Positions 1 through 8,874 of a DNA stretch of 64,000 nt are shown piece by piece (position 1 is the stretch's first letter; each line of letters starts with the position of its first letter). The DNA comes from Arenibacter sp. F20364. Lineage in GTDB: Bacteria > Bacteroidota > Bacteroidia > Flavobacteriales > Flavobacteriaceae. The position numbers and the translations under genes were made by a program. The stretch spans positions 186,001-250,000 of the forward strand of contig NZ_JALKBD010000003.1 in assembly GCF_023015905.1 (NCBI RefSeq). The letters run 5' to 3'. The notes below the pieces were generated by a model. That model saw only the letters and a program-made list of their open reading frames with translations, did no database searches and was not told where the DNA came from.

Positions 1-111
1 TTCAAAAGTCGCTACAGGTAAGTTTATACGGGCAAAAATGGAAGGATTGGCTGCCATACCTGGCATGAAATAAACATGTATTTTCTTCTGGACCGTTCGG
101 GTTTTTAGCAT
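1..111 (-). CDS. Alpha/beta hydrolase, N-terminal fragment
   Basis: The first 37 codons of a reverse-strand gene run off the left edge. Translation from the ATG at 111 gives a short basic lead followed by IHVYFMPGMAANPSIF and then INLP. Flavobacterial alpha/beta hydrolases commonly open with a similar first beta strand and a PGMA-type oxyanion region, so this family is likely. The nucleophile elbow and catalytic triad lie outside the window, so the family call rests on the N-terminus only. No signal peptide is seen, so the enzyme is probably cytoplasmic. The substrate cannot be inferred. Confidence 0.55.
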   Translation of the reverse strand, partial: MLKTRTVQKKIHVYFMPGMAANPSIFARINLPVATFE

Positions 112-261
112 ACTATTTTAATAGGATAATAACTTTTTTTTCATTAACTTTGTTTTCTTGGCTTTTTCGTCCCTGCTTATGTGTTTACTTAGTTTATGAG
201 CCTAGATTGTAATATGAGAACGTTATGATCCAAAATTAGTCATTATTTAAAATCAAACTAT

Positions 262-555
262 ATGAATGAAGTAGAAATTAAGGACAATGGTTTCTTGAGA
301 CAATTCGAAGCCAGGGTTGACGGCCACTTGGCTAAAATCGAATATTCTTCTCAAGAACGAAAAGTTTTTTTGACCAAACTTGTTATTCCTGAGGAAATAA
401 CAAAGGAAGATTTTAAAGAGGAGTTCATTAAAAGTGTTTTGAGCCATATCCAAGAACAAAATTTAAGAGTTGTGCCTACTAGCCCTCAGATAGCAGGTTT
501 CTTGAGAAAAAATCGACAATACAAAGAAATGCTACCCGTCGGCATAAGAATATAA
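262..555 (+). CDS. Small GNAT-fold N-acetyltransferase (COG2388-like)
   Basis: A 97-residue soluble protein. Length and pattern fit the short one-domain Gcn5-related acetyltransferases related to human GTLF3B/YjdJ. These have an FEARVDGHLAKIEY opening, a central beta strand where the family often reads Y/FLTHTxVP (here VFLTKLVIPEEI), and a C-terminal VVPTSPQIAGFLRKN stretch matching the family's V.P.Cs/p...fl..n segment. The usual Cys and His positions are replaced, so activity is uncertain and the substrate is unknown. The gene stands alone between divergent neighbours and is followed directly by a strong hairpin terminator. Confidence 0.7.
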   Translation: MNEVEIKDNGFLRQFEARVDGHLAKIEYSSQERKVFLTKLVIPEEITKEDFKEEFIKSVLSHIQEQNLRVVPTSPQIAGFLRKNRQYKEMLPVGIRI

Positions 556-563
556 TCACCAAT

Positions 564-593
564 AAAAAACCTCTCATAACCGAGAGGTTTTTT
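564..593. terminator. Bidirectional rho-independent terminator
   Basis: A 12-base inverted repeat AAAAAACCTCTC / GAGAGGTTTTTT separated by six bases lies nine bases after the stop of the small GNAT gene. A-tract and T-tract flanks let it work in both directions, so it can also stop transcripts of the convergent mtaB gene. Confidence 0.85.
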
Positions 594-659
594 ATTATTC
601 CAATATTGTCTATTCCTGATTTGGCCTATCAACATAGCCTCTACCAATGCTGGGTTCGC

Positions 660-1991
660 CTAGGCCGATACAGCACTACCTATTTCTACCCCTCTTACCA
701 TTCCGTCATCATCAATTTCCGTAAGTCTTATCTCCTGTAATGTATTTACCAAGTTGGGATTCCATGGTGCCTTGACCTTTACGTAATTCTCTGTAAATCC
801 ATGGATATAGCCTTCCTTGTTCTCGGCTTCGTACAATACAGTTCTGGTAGAACCCAATTGCCCTTCATAGAAGGCCCTTCTTTTTTTAACGGAAAGTCCC
901 CTTAACATCTTACTTCTCTTATTCCTGACTTTTTTGGGTACAACACTGTCTAATTCCGTCGCCTTGGTATTATCCCTTTCAGAATAGGTAAATACATGCA
1001 GATAGGAAATATCAAGTTCATTCAAGAAATTGTAGGTCTGCAAAAAGTGTTCTTCGGTCTCCCCGGGAAATCCTACTATGACATCTACCCCAATACAGGC
1101 GTGGGGCATAACCTCTTTAATTCTATTTATGCGATCAACATATAAATTGGTCAAATATCTTCTGCTCATCAATTTTAGGATAGCATCACTACCACTTTGA
1201 AGAGGAATATGGAAATGTGGGACAAATGAACTGCTTTGCGCCACAAAATCTATGGTTTCATTTTTTAATAAATTGGGTTCAATGGAAGAAATGCGCAAAC
1301 GGTGGATTCCCTCTACCCTATCCAAAGCTTTTACCAGATCCAAAAAAGTATGCTCATGTTTTTTATTCCCAAATTCACCTTTACCGTAATCTCCAATATT
1401 AACTCCTGTAAGCACAATTTCCTTAATGCCTTTTGATGATATTTCGGCGGCATTATTTAGAACATTCTGAAGGGTATCACTTCTAGATATCCCCCTGGCC
1501 AAGGGAATAGTACAATAAGTGCATTTATAATCACAACCATCCTGTACCTTTAAAAAAGCCCTGGTGCGATCGCCAATGGCATAACTGCCTACATAAAAAT
1601 CGGCTTCTTCTATTTCGCAGGAATGTACCTGGCCAAAATCGTTTTTGGAAAGGTCATTGACGTAATCTGCAATCTTAAATTTTTCGGTGGCCCCCAGAAC
1701 AAGATCAACTCCGTCTACCGCCGCCAAATCCTTTGGTTTAAGCTGGGCATAGCATCCTATAGCGGCCACAAAGGCGTTTGGATTGCTTTTTTGAGCTTGC
1801 TTAACGATCGATTTAAATCGCTTATCGGCATTTTCCGTAACCGAACAGGTATTGATGACATACATATCCGCATTTTCGGAAAAATCTACACGCTCAAAGC
1901 CTTCCTCAACCAAATCCCTAGCTATGGTTGAAGTTTCCGAAAAATTGAGCTTGCAGCCCAAGGTATAGAAAGCGACCTTTTTCTTCATCAT
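660..1991 (-). CDS. mtaB: tRNA t6A37 methylthiotransferase MtaB
   Basis: A 443-residue radical-SAM methylthiotransferase that converts t6A to ms2t6A at position 37 of tRNAs reading ANN codons. The N-terminal MTTase domain carries its three cluster cysteines (C13, C49, C80). The radical SAM domain has the CxxxCxxC set at C153, C157 and C160 in GCDYKCTYC. A C-terminal TRAM-like segment covers roughly residues 375-440. The opening KKVAFYTLGCKLNFSET is typical of MtaB rather than MiaB or RimO. Two adjacent ATGs are possible starts (1991 or 1988). The gene ends facing the terminator at 564-593. Function is confident from family knowledge. Confidence 0.93.
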   Translation of the reverse strand: MMKKKVAFYTLGCKLNFSETSTIARDLVEEGFERVDFSENADMYVINTCSVTENADKRFKSIVKQAQKSNPNAFVAAIGCYAQLKPKDLAAVDGVDLVLGATEKFKIADYVNDLSKNDFGQVHSCEIEEADFYVGSYAIGDRTRAFLKVQDGCDYKCTYCTIPLARGISRSDTLQNVLNNAAEISSKGIKEIVLTGVNIGDYGKGEFGNKKHEHTFLDLVKALDRVEGIHRLRISSIEPNLLKNETIDFVAQSSSFVPHFHIPLQSGSDAILKLMSRRYLTNLYVDRINRIKEVMPHACIGVDVIVGFPGETEEHFLQTYNFLNELDISYLHVFTYSERDNTKATELDSVVPKKVRNKRSKMLRGLSVKKRRAFYEGQLGSTRTVLYEAENKEGYIHGFTENYVKVKAPWNPNLVNTLQEIRLTEIDDDGMVRGVEIGSAVSA

Positions 1992-2114
1992 TGTTCTACT
2001 TAGACCGAATACAATTCGGTTTCTTATACATTAATCCAAAACGTTTGCAAATATACCAATAATTGGGAACCCATAAGGTAAACCCAAGGGTTTGGTTAAT
2101 TTATTAGGTAGAAG

Positions 2115-3290
2115 TTACTCCTTACGCCATCGTTTGGTTTCCTCAAAAACGTGGTTCAATATCTTGGCATCCATTTCATTGAATTCCACTCCCCTACGCG
2201 CCATCATAACCTTAGCAGCTTCAAAAGCCTTTTGGGGTTGGTATGTAGTGAAACCGGAAGCACCTCCCCAACTAAAACTGGGAACAAAATTCCTAGGGAA
2301 TCCGGGGACGTAAATATTACAGTTTACACCTATAACCGTTCCGGTATTAAACATGGTATTAATGGCAGTTTTGCTATGGTCGCCCATCATTAAGCCGCAA
2401 AACTGAAGTCCGGTCTGTTCAAATTTCTCCGTATCATAATTCCATAAACGCACCTTTGCGTAATTATTCTTTAAATTGGAATTATTGGAATCGGCCCCAA
2501 TATTACACCATTCCCCGAGTACTGAATTACCGAGATAACCTTCATGGCCCTTACTGGAGTATCCTATTAAAACAGAATTACTAATTTCACCACAGACTTT
2601 GCTATAAGGTCCAACAGTAGTAGGTCCATAGATTCTCGCACCCATTTTCACTACCGCCTTTTCGCACAAGGCAAAACCTCCCCTAATAAGGTTGCCTTCC
2701 CATACTTCGGAATTCTTACCGAGATAGATTGGGCCCTCCGAGGCGTTTAATATACTGTACTCAACGCTGGCACCTTCCTCCAAGAAAATATTTTCGGGGT
2801 TTACCAAACTATTGGTCTTGGAGATGGGAGCACTTTTTCTGCCCTTGGTCAACAGCTCAAAATCTGCCTGCATTGCTTCTCCATTCTTGGAGAAAATATC
2901 CCAAGTATTTTCAATTCTCAATACGGAACCTTCAAATTCAATATGGGTGTAGGTTGAAAAATCGACCTCTTCCTGAGTCTCTTTTGTATAAAAGGCTATA
3001 ACCTCGTCCCCGTAGAATACGGCTTCATTTTCGTTTAAATTTGATACCAAGTCTACTAAGCCTTCATTGGGTAAAAAGGACGCATTTATAAGTATATTCT
3101 CTTCCATTTCCACCATTGGAAATCTTTCGGAAAGATAATCCTCCGTTATTGTGGTAATGGTGTTACCAAGGTAATTTTCCCACTTTTCCCTTATGGTCAG
3201 AATTCCGATCCTAATATCTGCAACTGGTCTTGTAAAAGTAAACGGCAACAAGGCCCTTCTTACTGTACCGTCAAAAAGAATATAGTTCAT
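2115..3290 (-). CDS. GlmU-like sugar nucleotidyltransferase / acetyltransferase
   Basis: A 391-residue protein of the Bacteroidota alternative GlmU family (the TIGR03991 type as I recall it). It is proposed to combine UDP-GlcNAc diphosphorylase and glucosamine-1-phosphate acetyltransferase activity for peptidoglycan and LPS precursors. The N-terminal half begins MNYILFDG and has RPVADIRIG, an atypical nucleotidyltransferase start. From about residue 165 the sequence runs in hexapeptide-like turns (IYLGKNSEVWEG, GARIYGPTTVG, GEWCNIGADSNNSN), indicating a left-handed beta-helix. It lies downstream of rpmE2 but is separated from it by a hairpin. Exact catalytic assignments are inferred from the family, not proven here. 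Confidence 0.82.
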   Translation of the reverse strand: MNYILFDGTVRRALLPFTFTRPVADIRIGILTIREKWENYLGNTITTITEDYLSERFPMVEMEENILINASFLPNEGLVDLVSNLNENEAVFYGDEVIAFYTKETQEEVDFSTYTHIEFEGSVLRIENTWDIFSKNGEAMQADFELLTKGRKSAPISKTNSLVNPENIFLEEGASVEYSILNASEGPIYLGKNSEVWEGNLIRGGFALCEKAVVKMGARIYGPTTVGPYSKVCGEISNSVLIGYSSKGHEGYLGNSVLGEWCNIGADSNNSNLKNNYAKVRLWNYDTEKFEQTGLQFCGLMMGDHSKTAINTMFNTGTVIGVNCNIYVPGFPRNFVPSFSWGGASGFTTYQPQKAFEAAKVMMARRGVEFNEMDAKILNHVFEETKRWRKE

Positions 3291-3311
3291 ACAACAAAAT
3301 TAAAACAAAAA

Positions 3312-3333
3312 AAGTCACGCAGTTGCGTGACTT
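3312..3333 (-). terminator. Rho-independent terminator of rpmE2
   Basis: A 10-base perfect inverted repeat AAGTCACGCA / TGCGTGACTT with a two-base centre. On the reverse strand it is followed by a T-rich run (complement of the A tract at 3302-3313). It lies 25 bases after the rpmE2 stop and just upstream of the GlmU-like gene start at 3290, so it would uncouple the two. Confidence 0.8.
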
Positions 3334-3357
3334 AATAACTCTTTTGTAAAGAAAATA

Positions 3358-3609
3358 TTATTTTTTGAACTTCTGGTATTTGCTCTTAAATTTATCGATA
3401 CGACCTGCAGTATCCAAAAATTTAGCTTTACCAGTGTAGAACGGATGTGAAGTTCTTGAAATTTCCAATTTAACCAATGGGTATTCAACTCCATCAACAT
3501 CTAAAGTTTCTTTGGTATCGGCTGTGGATTTAGTGATAAAAACCTCTTCATTGGACATGTCCTTAAAGGCTACCAATCTATAATTCCCTGGATGTATATC
3601 TTTTTTCAT
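3358..3609 (-). CDS. rpmE2: Ribosomal protein bL31, type B (zinc-independent)
   Basis: An 83-residue bL31 of the large ribosomal subunit, located at the central protuberance. It opens [18 protein letters not shown] and contains [22 protein letters not shown], both diagnostic. There is no cysteine anywhere, so this is the C-minus (type B) form that does not bind zinc. The length fits type B (about 80-90 residues). It is a single-gene transcript: a consensus Bacteroidota promoter lies 36 bases upstream of the start and a strong hairpin terminator follows. Confidence 0.97.
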   Translation of the reverse strand: MKKDIHPGNYRLVAFKDMSNEEVFITKSTADTKETLDVDGVEYPLVKLEISRTSHPFYTGKAKFLDTAGRIDKFKSKYQKFKK

Positions 3610-3644
3610 TGTAAAAACGTTTGTTCCTGCTTAATTTCGAGGTG

Positions 3645-3674
3645 CAAATTTAAATATTTTTCTGAAAAGAACAA
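3645..3674 (-). promoter_or_regulatory. Bacteroidota sigma-ABfr type promoter for rpmE2
   Basis: Reading the reverse strand, TTG, 19 bases, then TAAATTTG. This matches the Bacteroidota housekeeping promoter form (TTTG or TTG, 19-21 bases, TAnnTTTG) exactly. The expected transcription start is about 3637-3640, giving a leader of about 30 bases before rpmE2. Confidence 0.75.
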
Positions 3675-3778
3675 CTTAAAATCTTAAAAAAGGAAAAATA
3701 AAAATAACCTACCTTTAATTGTAACAAAATTAAGTTTTAAACTACTAACCGTAAAAACCATTAATTAAATCAATCAAC

Positions 3779-4303
3779 ATGGAAGAAACCAAACCAAAAA
3801 CAGGAAAATACGCCTTGACTTATGGACTTATCCTTGGAGCCATAAGTGTAGTATTTATTTTGATGTTATATTCGTTGGATATGCATTATCAAGGAGGTCC
3901 CATGGTAATGGGTGTTAGTCTCTTGATTACCATAGCAATGATCATTATCGGAATGATGCAATTTAAAAAAGACAACAATGGTTTCATGACCTTTGGGGAA
4001 GGTCTAAAAATTGGTGTAGGTATTGGCCTGATCGCTGGTATCATTGGCATCATCTTCAATCAGATCCTGGCGGGCGTTATAGACCCTGAAATGATGAACA
4101 AGGCCATGGAGTACCAAAAAGGCATGCTTATGGAGACAACAAAAATGACTCCAGATCAAATTGATGCCCAAATGGAAATGGGCAAAAAATTCACAACACC
4201 CTCCTGGCAAATTATTTTTGGGCTTATTTATAGTATTGTGGCGAGCCTTTTATTGTCACTTATTCCAGCTTTAATTTTAAAAAAGAAAGAAACTATTCAG
4301 TAA
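3779..4303 (+). CDS. DUF4199 family membrane protein
   Basis: A 174-residue integral membrane protein with four hydrophobic segments: about residues 10-32, 38-60, 75-98 and 143-166. Between the third and fourth lies a Met-rich hydrophilic loop (EMMNKAMEYQKGMLMETTKM). Flavobacterial DUF4199 proteins share this topology and the FMTFGEGLKIGVGIGLIAG segment around residues 67-88. No function is established. The gene sits 35 bases before a glycosyltransferase gene and heads a four-gene forward run, which suggests co-transcription with cell-envelope genes. Confidence 0.85.
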   Translation: MEETKPKTGKYALTYGLILGAISVVFILMLYSLDMHYQGGPMVMGVSLLITIAMIIIGMMQFKKDNNGFMTFGEGLKIGVGIGLIAGIIGIIFNQILAGVIDPEMMNKAMEYQKGMLMETTKMTPDQIDAQMEMGKKFTTPSWQIIFGLIYSIVASLLLSLIPALILKKKETIQ

Positions 4304-4338
4304 TTTGTACTTTTGAAAAGATTTTCCATTAGTACCGA

Positions 4339-5295
4339 ATGAATATATCTATTATAATTCCCTTACTCAACGAAGAAGAATCGTTGACCGAACTACATGA
4401 TTGGATTGTACGCGTAATGCAATCCAATCATTTTTTATATGAAATACTTTTTATCGATGATGGAAGTACCGATGATTCTTGGGACATTATCACCTCATTG
4501 GCCAAGTCCAATCCCAATGTCAAAGGAATACGCTTCTTAAAGAATTTTGGTAAATCACAGGCCCTTCATGCCGGTTTTAAGGCAGCAAAGGGCGATGTGG
4601 TAATAACAATGGATGCAGACTTACAGGACAACCCTGAAGAGATTCCGGATTTATATCAAATGATCGATCAGGAAGGGTTTGATCTTATTTCTGGCTGGAA
4701 GAAAAAGAGATATGACTCCATTCTTAGTAAAAATCTACCCTCCAAATTATTTAATTGGGCCGCCCGAAAGACTTCTGGGGTCCGGTTGCACGATTTTAAT
4801 TGCGGCTTAAAGGCCTATAAAAAAGAAGTTGTAAAAACAATTGAAGTTTCCGGAGAAATGCACCGCTATATTCCCGTTTTGGCCAAAAGTGCCGGATTCC
4901 ATAAAATAGATGAAAAAGTAGTACAGCACCAGGCCAGAAAATACGGCAAGACCAAGTTTGGTATGGACCGATTTATTAATGGCTTTTTGGATCTGATTAC
5001 CATTTGGTTTGTTTCCAAATTTGGAAAAAGGCCCATGCACCTTTTTGGGGCTTTGGGTGTACTAATGTTTACTATAGGTTTTGGATTTGCACTTTATTTA
5101 GGTATAGACAAGGTCTTTATCAACCCCTTTGGTCGACTCATCACAGAACGGCCACAATTCTATATTGCACTAACTGCCATGGTAATAGGTACGCAACTCT
5201 TTCTTGCTGGCTTTTTAGGGGAAATAATGGTAAGATCGAGAAAGAATGAAACCCGTTACAATATCTCGGAAGAAATAAATCTTACCGAAAAATAA
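4339..5295 (+). CDS. Family 2 glycosyltransferase, polyprenyl-phosphate type
   Basis: A 318-residue GT-A enzyme of the DPM1/GtrB/ArnC group, which moves a sugar from a nucleotide donor to a polyprenyl phosphate at the inner membrane. Visible motifs are SIIIPLLNEEESL at the N-terminus, FIDDGSTDDSW near residue 40 and MDADLQDNPEEIP (donor- and metal-binding DAD) near residue 95. Two C-terminal membrane segments follow (about 231-252 and 275-300), as in GtrB. It is complete. The sugar donor cannot be told from sequence. The phosphohexomutase gene follows after 45 bases. Confidence 0.88.
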   Translation: MNISIIIPLLNEEESLTELHDWIVRVMQSNHFLYEILFIDDGSTDDSWDIITSLAKSNPNVKGIRFLKNFGKSQALHAGFKAAKGDVVITMDADLQDNPEEIPDLYQMIDQEGFDLISGWKKKRYDSILSKNLPSKLFNWAARKTSGVRLHDFNCGLKAYKKEVVKTIEVSGEMHRYIPVLAKSAGFHKIDEKVVQHQARKYGKTKFGMDRFINGFLDLITIWFVSKFGKRPMHLFGALGVLMFTIGFGFALYLGIDKVFINPFGRLITERPQFYIALTAMVIGTQLFLAGFLGEIMVRSRKNETRYNISEEINLTEK

Positions 5296-5340
5296 ATAAA
5301 TATTCTTCGTATTTTTAAGAACATATAACACCAAACAACT

Positions 5341-7050
5341 ATGGAAGCCATACTGAAAAATGCTAAAAATTGGTTAACCGATTTTTTCGACGATAAGACC
5401 AAAAATGAAATTCAAAAGTTGATAGACAGCAATACTGAAGAGCTAAAAGACCGCTTTTACAAGAACCTAGAATTTGGAACTGGAGGGATGCGCGGGATTA
5501 TGGGTGCCGGTACCAATAGAATCAATAAATACACCTTGGGAAAAAGTACACAAGGTCTTAGTAATTATCTCAATCAAGTATATAATAAGGAACAGGTTAA
5601 AGTGGTCATCGCCTATGACTGTAGGCACAATAGTGATACTTTGGCCAGGACAGTGGCTCAAGTTTTTGCTGCCAATGGTATTAAAGTGTTCCTTTTTTCC
5701 GAGTTGCGCACTACCCCAGAACTATCCTTTGCCGTAAAGTACCTGAACTGCCACGCCGGAATCGTTTTAACGGCTTCACATAATCCGCCGGAATACAATG
5801 GATACAAAGTGTATTGGACCGATGGTGGACAAATAGTACCACCACAGGACGGTGCCATTGTAAGCGAAATAAATAGCCTTGACTTTGAAGACATCAAATT
5901 CAATGCAGATGAAAGCCTAATAGAATTAATAGACCAAAAGGTGGATGAAGCCTTTATTGAGGCATCCGTTAAAAACGGCAACTTCAATGCCAAGGGCAAG
6001 GACGATTTTAAAATTGTCTTTACCTCCCTTCATGGAACTTCAATTACGGCAATCCCTGAGGTACTCAAAAGGGCCGGATATAAAAATGTGACCATTATTG
6101 AGGAACAGGCCAAACCAGATGGTAATTTCCCGACGGTAGTATCGCCAAACCCTGAAGAGCCCGAAGCCCTATCCATGGCCATTAAAAAGGCAGAGGAAAT
6201 TGGCGCTGATATGGTAATTGGTACCGATCCGGATAGCGACCGCCTTGGTGTAGCCGTTCGTAATCTTGAGGGAGAAATGGAAATCCTGAACGGTAACCAG
6301 ACGATGATCATGATGACCAAGTTTTTGTTGGACCAAAGGAAGAAAAAAGGAATTACAGGAAAAGAATTTATAGCTTCCACCATTGTTTCTACACCTATGA
6401 TGGACTCACTGGCCAAGGCCTATGGTGTGGAATGCAAGACAGCGTTGACAGGTTTTAAATGGATTGCCAAAATGATCAAGGATTTCCCTGAACAGCCCTT
6501 TATCGGTGGTGGCGAGGAGAGTTTTGGTTTTATGGTCGGAGATTTTGTACGCGATAAGGATGCGGTAACCTCTACTCTACTGGCATGTGAAATTGGTGCC
6601 AACGCCAAAGCAAATGGCAGTTCGTTCTACAAGGATTTAATAGACTGTTATGTGGACTATGGCTTTTTCAAAGAAAAACTGATTTCCCTAACCAAAAAAG
6701 GAATGTCCGGAGCGGAAGAAATTAAGCAGATGATGATAGATTTTAAGGATAATCCTGTCGACACCATCGATGGCTCCAAAGTGGTTACAGTGGAAGATTA
6801 CAATACGGCAACCTCTAAGAATGTCCTAACAGGAAAAATAACTCCTATAGACATTCCAAAATCCAATGTATTGATATACATTACCGAGGATGGCACCAAA
6901 ATGGCCGCCAGACCTAGTGGTACGGAGCCAAAGATCAAATTCTATTTTAGCATCAACACCGCATTGAAGAATGCAGCCGATTATAAAAAAGTAGATGCCG
7001 AGTTGGATGCTAAGATTGCAAGAATCCTTAAAGAACTGAACATAGGTTAA
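5341..7050 (+). CDS. Phosphohexomutase (phosphoglucomutase/phosphomannomutase)
   Basis: A 569-residue alpha-D-phosphohexomutase that interconverts hexose 1- and 6-phosphates for nucleotide-sugar supply. The phosphoserine loop is TASHNPPEYNGYK with catalytic S146. The metal loop is DPDSDR (D296, D298, D300). The sugar loop is GGGEESFG near residue 385. The C-terminal phosphate-binding loop reads RPSGTEPKIKFY. Length matches the long Pgm2-like branch common in Bacteroidota, so specificity may be glucose 1-phosphate, mannose 1-phosphate or pentose 1-phosphate. Its TAA stop shares one base with the ATG of the ABC exporter gene, showing tight coupling. Confidence 0.92.
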   Translation: MEAILKNAKNWLTDFFDDKTKNEIQKLIDSNTEELKDRFYKNLEFGTGGMRGIMGAGTNRINKYTLGKSTQGLSNYLNQVYNKEQVKVVIAYDCRHNSDTLARTVAQVFAANGIKVFLFSELRTTPELSFAVKYLNCHAGIVLTASHNPPEYNGYKVYWTDGGQIVPPQDGAIVSEINSLDFEDIKFNADESLIELIDQKVDEAFIEASVKNGNFNAKGKDDFKIVFTSLHGTSITAIPEVLKRAGYKNVTIIEEQAKPDGNFPTVVSPNPEEPEALSMAIKKAEEIGADMVIGTDPDSDRLGVAVRNLEGEMEILNGNQTMIMMTKFLLDQRKKKGITGKEFIASTIVSTPMMDSLAKAYGVECKTALTGFKWIAKMIKDFPEQPFIGGGEESFGFMVGDFVRDKDAVTSTLLACEIGANAKANGSSFYKDLIDCYVDYGFFKEKLISLTKKGMSGAEEIKQMMIDFKDNPVDTIDGSKVVTVEDYNTATSKNVLTGKITPIDIPKSNVLIYITEDGTKMAARPSGTEPKIKFYFSINTALKNAADYKKVDAELDAKIARILKELNIG

Positions 7051-8870
7051 TGGAATATTTTAAAAAAATTCTTCGCTTTGCGAAACCCTACCGTAAATAC
7101 GGATTTTTAAACATTTTTTTTAATATTCTATACGCCCTTTTCAGTGCACTTTCCTTTGCTGCCTTAATTCCAATGCTTGACGTGCTTTTTAAGCCGGAAA
7201 AAAAGATTTTGGTTGAACCGGTATATGAAGGTATGGGTCAGTTAAAGGATTATTTACAGGACTATATTAATTATCGGGTAAATGCATATTCCGGTGATGA
7301 CGAAATGAAAGGTTTGATCCTGGTCATTGGCCTGGTATTGATCCTATTCCTTTTAAAGAATTTCTTTAATTACCTGGCCATGTATTTTATTACCTTTTTA
7401 AGAAATGGGGTACTAAAAGACATAAGAAATAAGATGTACGCCAAAATAGTGGATTTGCCAATTTCCTATTATTCGGAGAAGAGAAAGGGCGATGTTATCG
7501 CCCGTATTACTTCGGATGTATTGGAGATTCAACATTCCTTTCTATCTATATTGGAACTCATTGTCAGGGAGCCTTTAACCATATTGTTTACCATAGTAAT
7601 CATGTTCGGGATAAGTACAAAACTTACCCTATTCGTGTTTATTTTTATCCCCATAGCGGGAATGATCATTTCAAGGATCGGAAAATCCCTGAAAAAGAAA
7701 TCGGATCGGGTTCAACGGGAACAAGGTCAATTTTTATCCATTGTAGAGGAGACCTTGGGAGGATTGAGGGTTATCAAGGCCTTTAATTCAGAATCTAGAT
7801 TCTATAAAACCTTTACCACTTCCACCAACAGGTTTTTCAACTTCTCCAACAAATTGTTGAACAGACAAAACCTTGCTTCCCCTACTGGAGAATTTTTAGG
7901 GATATTGGTCATTGGAGTACTGCTTTGGTTTGGTGGAAAAATGGTCTTGATAGATAAAACTCTGGATGCATCCTCTTTTATTGCCTATATGGGTCTTGCA
8001 TACAACATTCTAACCCCTGCCAAGGCTATAAGCAAGGCATCATTTGGGGTTAAAAAGGGTAATTCCGCAGCGGAACGGGTATTGGAAATATTGGAAACTG
8101 ATAATCCCATTGTAGAAAAGAACAATGCCATTTCAAAATCCACTTTTGATCAGGGAATAGAAATTAAAAACGTTTCCTTCAAATATGAAGATGAATTCGT
8201 TTTGAAGAATTTTAATCTAAAAGTTGATAAGGGTCAGACCGTGGCCTTGGTAGGTCAATCCGGCAGTGGAAAAAGTACTATCGCCAACTTGATGACACGC
8301 TTTTATGATGTAAACGAAGGTGAAATAACCATTGATGGTTTGGATATTAAGGATTTTACCAAAAAATCGCTTCGCAATTTGATGGGACTAGTTACCCAAG
8401 ATTCCATTTTGTTCAATGATACCGTTAAAAACAACATAGGACTAGGCAAGGATAATGCTACAGAAGAGGAAATAATTGCCGCTGCCAAAATAGCCAATGC
8501 CCATGATTTTATCTCTGAGCTTCCCCTTGGTTATGATACCAATATTGGAGACAGTGGAAATAAATTGAGCGGCGGACAAAAACAACGCCTGTCCATCGCC
8601 AGGGCCGTACTAAAAAATCCACCCATAATGATTCTGGATGAAGCTACCTCTGCCTTGGACACCGAAAGCGAAAGATTGGTACAGGATGCCTTGGAAAAAA
8701 TGATGCAGAACAGGACTTCGATAGTTATTGCCCATAGGCTTTCCACCATACAAAATGCCAATACTATAGTGGTTTTACAAAAAGGTGAGATTGTGGAGCA
8801 GGGCTCCCATTCACAGCTAATGGGGAAAGACGGCGTTTATAAGAAGTTGGTGACCATGCAGTCTTTCTAA
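7050..8870 (+). CDS. MsbA-like ABC exporter (fused permease and ATPase)
   Basis: A 606-residue half-transporter. An N-terminal six-helix permease (about residues 15-325) is followed by an ATPase domain with Walker A GQSGSGKST (402-410), the signature LSGGQ (506-510), Walker B IMILDEATSALD and the H-loop IVIAHRLS. The architecture is that of lipid-A or lipid-linked exporters such as MsbA. A long loop between TM1 and TM2 (about 47-85) is usual in the flavobacterial members. Translation is coupled to the upstream phosphohexomutase (TAATG). Context with a glycosyltransferase suggests export of a lipid or glycan, but the substrate is not shown. Confidence 0.9.
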   Translation: MEYFKKILRFAKPYRKYGFLNIFFNILYALFSALSFAALIPMLDVLFKPEKKILVEPVYEGMGQLKDYLQDYINYRVNAYSGDDEMKGLILVIGLVLILFLLKNFFNYLAMYFITFLRNGVLKDIRNKMYAKIVDLPISYYSEKRKGDVIARITSDVLEIQHSFLSILELIVREPLTILFTIVIMFGISTKLTLFVFIFIPIAGMIISRIGKSLKKKSDRVQREQGQFLSIVEETLGGLRVIKAFNSESRFYKTFTTSTNRFFNFSNKLLNRQNLASPTGEFLGILVIGVLLWFGGKMVLIDKTLDASSFIAYMGLAYNILTPAKAISKASFGVKKGNSAAERVLEILETDNPIVEKNNAISKSTFDQGIEIKNVSFKYEDEFVLKNFNLKVDKGQTVALVGQSGSGKSTIANLMTRFYDVNEGEITIDGLDIKDFTKKSLRNLMGLVTQDSILFNDTVKNNIGLGKDNATEEEIIAAAKIANAHDFISELPLGYDTNIGDSGNKLSGGQKQRLSIARAVLKNPPIMILDEATSALDTESERLVQDALEKMMQNRTSIVIAHRLSTIQNANTIVVLQKGEIVEQGSHSQLMGKDGVYKKLVTMQSF

Positions 8871-8874
8871 AGCT

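Noticed and set aside
2092-2313. Opposite-strand ORFs over the GlmU-like gene and many others across the window
   Set aside because: They mirror conserved genes on the other strand, have no family resemblance and no promoter, and vanish as shadows of coding bias.
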